Assembly: GCA_041859375.1 (NCBI GenBank)
Contig: JBHEKP010000150.1
Coordinates: 1 to 50,673 of the forward strand
From: JBHEKP01 sp041859375
GTDB taxonomy: Bacteria > Hydrogenedentota > Hydrogenedentia > Hydrogenedentales > CAITNO01
Length of the DNA: 50,673 bases
Direction: 5' to 3'
Shown here: positions 45,412-50,673 of the stretch, piece by piece
Layout of the letters: each line of letters starts with the position of its first letter
Numbering within the stretch: the stretch's first letter is position 1
Position numbers and translations under genes: made by a program
Notes under the pieces: model-generated
Seen by the model: the letters and a program-made list of their open reading frames with translations, nothing else
The model's database searches: none
Told to the model about the DNA's origin: nothing

Positions 45412-46311
45412 GTGAAAAATAATTTTGGCAAGTCAACAAATGTCTGCAACATATTTATAACATCAGTTGTGCTGCAAATTATCATCCATATAAATACGTT
45501 ATCGATTGCCAACGCAGATCAATTATATATAGAAAATCAAAAAGAATTAGACGAATATTATAATAATGCAATAGAGCGATTTTGTTTGGGAAAACACGGT
45601 GAACTAATATGTCCAGAAAGAAATCAACAAAAGCATTCTAATGTTTTTGCAATAAAATCAAGTGACAATTCGATAATTCTATATCTAAAGCATAATAATA
45701 AAATATTCATATTCGGAAGAGTAGATAACTCAAACAACATAACATACTCAAATATAGAACACTTTTCCAATTTACTTAAAAAGCCGTTTTGCGGTATAAA
45801 AAAATGGCCCAGCTCCAATAATTTTGAAGACGCGCACAATGGGGGTAAAAACATATTTTCAGATTTGTCGTCGTGTAAAATACCAAACAAACCAGACAAT
45901 TGCATAATGATTGCTTACGCGACTTGGAGCAATAGTATATACTTTAGCCGGAATGAAAATATTATGTCACCATTTCCAATCTGGCTAATAAAAAACAATA
46001 TTAATGACATATCGATAATATCGTCAGAAAATCCAAATATTACTATAGGAGAGATCAAAAAGACAGAACACAGAAATAGAATATACGCAACAATAAAATT
46101 TTATCATACAATAGATTTTTCCGCAATCAACAGCAATAAATACAAGAAATATACTCAAGAAGTATATCCATACTTTGACTTCAACGAAGGTCTGAAATTG
46201 CCCCCAAGTGGATTAATTTTGAACCCTATGTGTCCGTTAGTTGATACATACAAAGTATTTTACAATAAACATGGAGCGGTGGAATATGTTATGGAACCGC
46301 TTCGCGACTAA
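45412..46311 (+). CDS. AT-rich secreted protein, paralog 1 of a tandem pair
   Basis: 299 aa from the GTG preceded by AAGGAAAG; the frame stays open upstream to 45310 but only this start places a signal peptide (about 1-35, cleavage after ANA) at the N-terminus. Mature part: Asn-, Ile- and Ser-rich beta protein with paired motifs GKHGELICP, CGIKKW and FPIWLIKNN. These recur in the same order in the 46502 protein (GKYGELIMP, CGPTKW, AICWVVKNN), so the two are tandem paralogs. No known family. Likely periplasmic or secreted. Strongly different in base composition from the flanking phosphoesterase and murB genes: a transferred segment. Confidence 0.65.
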   Translation: MKNNFGKSTNVCNIFITSVVLQIIIHINTLSIANADQLYIENQKELDEYYNNAIERFCLGKHGELICPERNQQKHSNVFAIKSSDNSIILYLKHNNKIFIFGRVDNSNNITYSNIEHFSNLLKKPFCGIKKWPSSNNFEDAHNGGKNIFSDLSSCKIPNKPDNCIMIAYATWSNSIYFSRNENIMSPFPIWLIKNNINDISIISSENPNITIGEIKKTEHRNRIYATIKFYHTIDFSAINSNKYKKYTQEVYPYFDFNEGLKLPPSGLILNPMCPLVDTYKVFYNKHGAVEYVMEPLRD

Positions 46312-46501
46312 ATTTTCCCTGTATATGGATGTCCGGAACATGGAGGTTTACAGTGCTAAAGACATCGCCAAATTGGTGCTGCGTGCCAACGACTACCAAC
46401 TCTCGGCGCTCCTGCTGGTTCTGGAGCATGGACACCGACAGACAAGGAGAGTGTGCGGAGGAATATTGCGCAGATGAAATGCCAACACCGAGAGACATAA
46501 T
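46312..46501. other. GC-richer spacer between the paralogs
   Basis: 190 bases of backbone-like composition (46316-46470) set between two AT-rich genes. A plus frame (46241-46477) gives VYSAKDIAKLVLRAND and similar residues, but it overlaps the upstream gene, lacks SD and has no recognisable family. It may be a remnant of an older gene. Confidence 0.4.
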
Positions 46502-47344
46502 GTGAAATCAATTGCACTGTGTTTAAATAAATTTTTCGGATTATATTGCTTAACTATTGTATTGATTATGTCCTCCGAATTGGCATATGCCACAAATAAA
46601 ATAATAGATGATAATGATAAATTCTCCATGGCCAAATCAATTGGGTTCTTCTATGTTGGAAAATATGGAGAATTGATAATGCCAGACAGTGAAGTTGTGC
46701 ACAGTAATTCTATAGTTCGCGTAACACGGAACAAACAGGGTGGATTAAATTTATATTATTCAGTGCTTGCCTTTGAATATAAACTTTGCGCCAAAGTTTC
46801 AAAAAATGGAGAATTCGTGCCTTTGAAATATACTGTGCATTGTAAGTCGGAGAAAGATTATTGTGGACCAACAAAATGGTTGCACTATGACAAAGACGGA
46901 CTTCCGGCATTTCCCCGGGCAAAGTGTATGCTTGCAGATTATTCTAAATTACAGAAAATAGGTGACATGCCAAATGATACGATAGGTGTTGTCTACATAT
47001 TGGAAAGAGGTGATTATTATTTTGGCAATCTTTCTTCTCCGCGTCATCCTAAAGCGATATGCTGGGTGGTAAAAAATAATGATAATGGATTTGTATTTAT
47101 TGACAACGAGGACAAAGATAACAATATTGTGTTGCGAGTCGATGGAAATAGAAAAGCTCACTGGATGGGTAATGCTTCGATCGAAGCAAGAGATTATTGC
47201 TATTGGATATATACAGACATGACAACAAAGCAACCATGTCTTCCTAAATATGGTACAATAATTAGTAATTATGAATGCTATCCAGAATCCCAAATTATAT
47301 GGAAAACCGCAGAAGGTCATTTTTTTGCTGAAGAAATTCAATAG
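46502..47344 (+). CDS. AT-rich secreted protein, paralog 2
   Basis: 280 aa from a GTG; SD is weak (GAGAGA). Signal peptide about 1-30 (cleavage after AYA). Shares with paralog 1 the motifs GKxGELIxP followed by HSN, CGxxKW, a P-N/D turn before a hydrophobic strand (VVYILERGDYYFGN), and xxWxVKNN. It adds more Cys (several in YCYW, QPCL and YECYP), suggesting disulfides and extracytoplasmic location. Function unknown. The shared signatures suggest a family of small exported beta proteins spreading as cargo. Confidence 0.65.
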   Translation: MKSIALCLNKFFGLYCLTIVLIMSSELAYATNKIIDDNDKFSMAKSIGFFYVGKYGELIMPDSEVVHSNSIVRVTRNKQGGLNLYYSVLAFEYKLCAKVSKNGEFVPLKYTVHCKSEKDYCGPTKWLHYDKDGLPAFPRAKCMLADYSKLQKIGDMPNDTIGVVYILERGDYYFGNLSSPRHPKAICWVVKNNDNGFVFIDNEDKDNNIVLRVDGNRKAHWMGNASIEARDYCYWIYTDMTTKQPCLPKYGTIISNYECYPESQIIWKTAEGHFFAEEIQ

Positions 47345-47628
47345 CATAAAAGGAACCTAATATGAATATTTTCAACTCTCGTCATCCAGTTGTACTGGGA
47401 GACACTTATTATTTTTGAATTTTTTTACCACATTCCATTCCCCTTAACGGCATACAAGTCATAATAATACAAAAAAACACCATTTTGAGGGTAGACGCGT
47501 CCGGAAGCGCAAGAAGCCGCCTCGATGCTTTGCAGGAACCGTAGTATTTCCCTTCCAGCGCACGGGTCCCTGAGGGCGGGGTTGGAAAAACTTCCCTCCG
47601 CGCCGTCTTTTTGGCCATAATGCGGCCC
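47345..47628. other. Intergenic region before murB
   Basis: 284 bases: an AT-rich tail up to about 47480, then GC-rich sequence. No gene is credible in it. The murB -10-like CATAAT lies at 47616-47621. Confidence 0.5.
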
Positions 47629-48525
47629 ATGGAACCGGCAACACCCGAGATGCCCCCCTTTGAGTTTGCGAAAAGGGATTATCCCCTCGCCCCGGCGACG
47701 CTGTACAACATCGGCGGCCCGGCGCGGGTGGCGCTGCTGCCGCGCACCGCTTCGGAGGTGGAGCAGGCCTACCGGTGGATGATTGCCCAGCCGGGGCCGA
47801 AGCTGGTGCTGGGCGGCGGATCGAACGTGCTCATCGCCGACGGCGGCTTCGACGGGGTGGTCTTTTTCACCACCCACCTCACCGGGCTGGAGCCGCTGGG
47901 GGGGGGACGGTACCGCATCGGATCGGGCATTTCCCTGGGCAGGGTGGTGCGCGACATCATGCTGCCCGGCAATTACGCCGGGGTGGGCGCGCTTACGGGC
48001 ATTCCCGGTTCGGTGGGCGGCGCGATTTACATGAACGCGGGCACGGTGAACGGGAGCACCTGCGAATTCCTGGAGAGCGTGGATTTGATGGGGCCGGGGG
48101 GCCTGCGCTCCGAGGCGGTCACCCCGGAGCTGTACTCCTACCGGGGCCAGTCCTTCTGCGGCCTTTACGAGGTCATCCTCGGCGGAACCTTCCGCTTCAC
48201 CCCGTCGGGGGAGGACCAGCGCGCCGTCTACGACCATTACATGCGCCGCCGCCGCGAGAAGCAGCCCCAGGGCCTTTGCTGCGGCAGTGTGTTCAAGAAC
48301 CCCCCGAACGACCATGCGGGCCGCCTCATCGAGGCCTGCGGCCTCAAGGGCCTGCGCCGGGGCGGCGCGGTCATCAGCCCCATGCACGCCAATTTCATCA
48401 TGAACGAGGACAACGCCACCTTCGCCGACGTCCTCGGCCTCATCCAAGCCGCCCGCGACGCCGTCCGCGGGCGCTTCGGCGTCACCCTTGAGACCGAGGT
48501 CCGCATCATCGGCGGAGAGGTCTGA
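47629..48525 (+). CDS. murB: UDP-N-acetylmuramate dehydrogenase (UDP-N-acetylenolpyruvoylglucosamine reductase)
   Basis: 298 aa. FAD-binding PCMH-type domain: YNIGGPARV, LGGGSNVLIADGGFDGVV and GIPGSVGGAIYMNAGT. The C-terminal domain carries CGSVFKNP (catalytic Ser), DHAGRLIEACGLKG and the HANFIMN end. The enzyme reduces UDP-GlcNAc-enolpyruvate to UDP-MurNAc with NADPH, an essential peptidoglycan step. The chosen ATG (47629) is one of three nearby starts (TTG 47611, ATG 47620); none has SD. A CATAAT -10 at 47616-47621 would place transcription start at or next to 47629, so the message could be leaderless. It stands apart from the usual mur cluster. Confidence 0.93.
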   Translation: MEPATPEMPPFEFAKRDYPLAPATLYNIGGPARVALLPRTASEVEQAYRWMIAQPGPKLVLGGGSNVLIADGGFDGVVFFTTHLTGLEPLGGGRYRIGSGISLGRVVRDIMLPGNYAGVGALTGIPGSVGGAIYMNAGTVNGSTCEFLESVDLMGPGGLRSEAVTPELYSYRGQSFCGLYEVILGGTFRFTPSGEDQRAVYDHYMRRRREKQPQGLCCGSVFKNPPNDHAGRLIEACGLKGLRRGGAVISPMHANFIMNEDNATFADVLGLIQAARDAVRGRFGVTLETEVRIIGGEV

Positions 48526-48579
48526 CGGGAGGGATGTTTTGCTCATAAAGAGAGTAAAAAATGTCATGAGGAAGGGCCA

Positions 48580-48762
48580 ATGAACAGCAGCCGAGATCAA
48601 CTTCAACAGTGGTTGAACGAGCCCGAGGGGTCACATTTTGAATTTAAAGAAGCAAAAGGCGGTTACTCCTTTGACAAATTGGTGGATTATTGCATCGCAC
48701 TGGCGAATGGGGGGGGCGGCACACGGGCTTGTTTGGCCGCCTTGAGGACAATAGCCGCTTAG
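48580..48762 (+). pseudogene. Truncated Schlafen/AlbA_2-domain gene
   Basis: 60 codons. LQQWLNEPEGSHFEFKEAKGG then DKLVDYCIALANGGGG is the start of the AlbA_2 (Schlafen AAA_4, divergent AlbA) domain, in which this N-terminal E-x-x-x-x-E-F-K-E motif leads to a nucleotide-binding loop. After ALANGGGG, at a run of eight G, the frame no longer follows the family and ends at a stop. A good SD (GAGGAAGGG) is kept. Full-length relatives have about 400 aa, so this is a fragment ahead of the Xre-ImmA/PIN pair. Confidence 0.65.
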
Positions 48763-48780
48763 CATTAGCCAAAGGGGCGG

Positions 48781-48809
48781 TTGACAAAATACGTATTATA
48801 ATGCATAAT
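48781..48809 (+). promoter_or_regulatory. Promoter and likely operator of the Xre-ImmA/PIN pair
   Basis: TTGACA (48781-48786), 17 bases, CATAAT (48804-48809). ATTAT-AATGC-ATAAT at 48795-48809 is an inverted repeat across the -10, suited to binding by a HTH protein and so to autoregulation. Confidence 0.6.
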
Positions 48810-48830
48810 GTCAACCGAGGAGACTGTGCC

Positions 48831-49895
48831 ATGATTGGAGAAAGAATTAAACAAGCAAGACGGATTGCCTGTCTTTCCTTGCGTGGACTTGGCGAAAAAG
48901 TTGGCGTCAGCCATCAAGCCATTGCCAAGTACGAGAGGGAAGAAGACATTCCCAGCTCCGGTGTGCTCTTGAAACTGAGCAACGCCTTGAACGTGGGCGT
49001 TGACTTTTTCTTGCAGCCCGTTGAGGTGTCGGTGTCTCAGCCGGAATTCCGAAAGCACTCCCGTTTGGGCAAGAAACAACAGGATTCAATCGTTGCCCGT
49101 GTGGAGGACTGGATCGCGCGAAGCATTGAAGTCAATAACCTGATAACGTTGGAAGAACGTGTCGATTTCCAGTTTCCAGCGAGTTTTCCGCGAAAGGTTT
49201 CCACGTTCGAGGAGGTTGAAAAGGCAGCCATTGCTGTCCGGGGTGCATGGGAACTGGGTCTTGACCCCATACAGAATCTGACGGAGGTCCTTGAAGAGCA
49301 CGGAATCCGTGTCGGCTCATTGGATGCCGAGACCCATTTTGACGCGTTGACTTTGTGGGCGAATGATGCGATTCCTGTCATCGTTGTTCGTGCAGGTATG
49401 CCGGGAGACCGCCAACGGCTTAGTCTGGCCCACGAATTGGGTCATATCCTCTTGAAACCAGCCCTAGACGATGAAAAAATGATGCAGTGCTTTGCGGGAG
49501 CTTTTTTGGTGCCCGCGCCCGTTGCCCGGATGGAATTGGGAAATATCCGAAGCAAGCTGGACCCAATTGAGCTTCACATGCTCAAGCACAAGTACGGCAT
49601 GAGCATGTCAGCGTGGGTTGTAAGGGCCAGACAGCTTGGCATAATCTCAGAATCCACTGCTCAAGGCCTATTCATAACGTTCAGCACGCAAGGATGGCGA
49701 GACAAAGAGCCGGGCGAAGTCTTTCCCCCCGAACAGCCGAAAAGGATGACCCGCCAAGTAATGCAACTCGTAACTGAAGAGGTCATTTCCGAGTCTCGGG
49801 CGAAGGAACTTCTAGGCCGTTCCCTGGACGATTTCAGAAAGGCATTCTCAAAGGAACACGATGGATTCCCCACGGGCAATCATAACAGACGCTAA
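48831..49895 (+). CDS. Xre-family HTH regulator with ImmA/IrrE-type metallopeptidase domain
   Basis: 354 aa. Start at the ATG with GAGGAG 8 bases upstream. Residues 1-60: Xre helix-turn-helix (LRGLGEKVGVSHQAIAKYERE). Residues 85-330: ImmA/IrrE (COG2856) domain with HELGH (His201, Glu202, His205) as zinc site, and CFAGAFLVPAP further on. In such proteins the peptidase senses a signal and the HTH represses; in COG2856-PIN pairs the protein serves as antitoxin. The ATG of the PIN gene lies inside its 3' end (35-bp overlap), so translation is coupled. The upstream palindrome suggests autoregulation. Confidence 0.9.
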   Translation: MIGERIKQARRIACLSLRGLGEKVGVSHQAIAKYEREEDIPSSGVLLKLSNALNVGVDFFLQPVEVSVSQPEFRKHSRLGKKQQDSIVARVEDWIARSIEVNNLITLEERVDFQFPASFPRKVSTFEEVEKAAIAVRGAWELGLDPIQNLTEVLEEHGIRVGSLDAETHFDALTLWANDAIPVIVVRAGMPGDRQRLSLAHELGHILLKPALDDEKMMQCFAGAFLVPAPVARMELGNIRSKLDPIELHMLKHKYGMSMSAWVVRARQLGIISESTAQGLFITFSTQGWRDKEPGEVFPPEQPKRMTRQVMQLVTEEVISESRAKELLGRSLDDFRKAFSKEHDGFPTGNHNRR

Positions 49896-50364
49896 CATCT
49901 GGATTGACTTGAACCGGGGTGGAATAACTGCTGAAGCATTCAAGCTCGATCTCCTGTTCAAGACACCGGACCTTGTGGCGCATGAGATTCTCTCACCTTC
50001 AGCGGCTTCATTGAAGCGGTCGGGGTTGCACGTCGTTGAATTGCCGGGCACTCGTGTGCTGGAAATCATCCAGCTGGCCCGAAAGTATCCACGACCCTCA
50101 CGGCCAGACTTGTCCGCGCTGGTCCTTGCTGCCGCAGAAGAAGCCATCTTGCTGACGGGCGATAAAGCGCTTCGAGCCGCCGGAGAAGAGGAAGGGGTTG
50201 AGGTTCGAGGCCTGCTTTGGCTGTTGGACGAGATGGTGAAATCCCAGGTGTTGACAGGGGGCAAGGCGATTGCTGTACTTCAACAGATGCTTGAGAACGG
50301 AAGCCGACTTCCTCAGGCGGATTGTGACCGATGCATTCAGGCTTGGCGGGCAGCCAAACGATAG
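49861..50364 (+). CDS. PIN-domain protein, probable toxin
   Basis: 167 aa. Conserved PIN acidic residues: Asp10 (ITDANIWIDL), Glu42 (AHEILSP), Asp83 (RPDLSALVLA) and Asp101 (LLTGDKALR). These bind Mg2+ and form a nuclease site; PIN toxins cleave RNA. It is 35 bp overlapped by the Xre-ImmA gene, the arrangement of Makarova-type Xre-COG2856/PIN modules. The C-terminal 45 residues (WLLDEMVKSQV, LQQMLENG) are typical of the DUF3368-like subgroup. It could instead be part of a regulatory pair without toxicity. Confidence 0.85.
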   Translation: MDSPRAIITDANIWIDLNRGGITAEAFKLDLLFKTPDLVAHEILSPSAASLKRSGLHVVELPGTRVLEIIQLARKYPRPSRPDLSALVLAAAEEAILLTGDKALRAAGEEEGVEVRGLLWLLDEMVKSQVLTGGKAIAVLQQMLENGSRLPQADCDRCIQAWRAAKR

Positions 50365-50372
50365 GAAGCAAT

Positions 50373-50588
50373 TCAATTCGACATTGAAGCGGTTGCCCTG
50401 ACAACCCGCCTCGTCTGGTACTCATTCAGGTCCAGCATATTTCGCAGTTCCGCCTGGGTGGTTTCCGGCAGACGCCTCAATCTGAGGAACTGCCCAACCC
50501 GCCTCCAGCCGCGTATTTTGTGACGTTTGAGCAGTTCAAGCACGGCCAGCCAGGTCACCTTGTTTCCGCGGCTTCTAACCAGGGACAT
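50373..50588 (-). CDS. Small Arg-rich hypothetical frame
   Basis: 71 aa, convergent with the PIN gene. Highly basic and helical (LLKRHKIRGWRRVGQF, LPETTQAELRNML). No SD is seen before the start, and no family is recognised. It may be real or a decayed gene continuing beyond the window. Confidence 0.3.
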   Translation of the reverse strand: MSLVRSRGNKVTWLAVLELLKRHKIRGWRRVGQFLRLRRLPETTQAELRNMLDLNEYQTRRVVRATASMSN

Positions 50589-50673
50589 TATCTGCTAGCG
50601 TTTTTCTTTTGAGTAGATATCGGTCATTGTTGATGTGTCATGCGAATATTGACCTTTGAGTCGGGCTTCAAAG

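Noticed and set aside
46241..46477. 78-residue plus-strand frame between the tandem paralogs
   Set aside because: Overlaps the end of paralog 1, lacks SD and has no family match; listed only as spacer.
47425..48606. 393-residue minus-strand frame over murB
   Set aside because: murB motifs are unmistakable on the plus strand.

Overview
The window is about 50 kb of a GC-rich, Gram-negative bacterial chromosome, read as a contig fragment because a gene is cut at the left edge. The host makes heptose-containing LPS (HldE) and peptidoglycan (MurB). It also makes a lipoprotein with a lipobox, and very large secreted proteins ending in exosortase-type (IPTL/PEP-CTERM-like) tails. With a DUF1559-type pseudopilin domain, a gingipain-like peptidase, a radical SAM/SPASM protein and sugar TIM-barrel genes, this resembles uncultured lineages such as Hydrogenedentota or the PVC group. 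That placement is inference; no rRNA or tRNA was recognised.

Layout. 1-1605: end of a SpoIIM-family gene overlapped by an RDD-family membrane protein gene. 1626-4866: a recent 3.1-kb insertion bounded by 150-bp near-identical direct repeats. It carries a remnant of an RDD gene tail and two AT-rich minus-strand genes, one a metzincin-like protease, and it duplicated the start of the deacetylase-like gene that follows (4753-6078). 6197-8401: a sugar isomerase-like TIM barrel and a secreted unknown. 8675-12554: three secreted or membrane genes, the last two strongly AT-rich, ending in a fusion of an Lgt-like membrane enzyme to a type IV pilin-like protein. 13105-19183: HldE, a secreted glycosidase-like/PQQ-propeller protein, a cold-shock protein and a radical SAM/SPASM enzyme.

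19769-33658 is the most striking part: 14 kb of paralogous giant surface proteins built from a signal peptide, an N-terminal domain, a PE_PGRS-like glycine-rich block, many Ig-like domains and a C-terminal sorting tail. The first gene (2452 aa) looks like two complete precursors fused in frame, so a sorting tail and a second signal-peptide-like segment lie in its middle. The second locus looks like one such gene split at a GGC microsatellite by a lectin/InlB-repeat module. Its leader contains four segments that could form an attenuator.

33830-38013: a carbohydrate ABC importer operon (binding protein, GNAT acetyltransferase, two permeases) without an ATPase. 38198-45173: gingipain-like C25 lipoprotein, a HTH-receiver regulator, a large tandem alpha/beta hydrolase and a metallophosphoesterase. 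45255-47344: an AT-rich island with two tandem secreted paralogs of unknown family. 47629-50364: MurB, a broken Schlafen-type AlbA gene, and an Xre-ImmA/PIN pair resembling a toxin-antitoxin module.

Main theme: a housekeeping GC-rich backbone repeatedly interrupted by AT-rich secreted cargo and by fast-recombining surface-protein genes. Large antisense reading frames opposite the GC-rich genes were treated as shadows.
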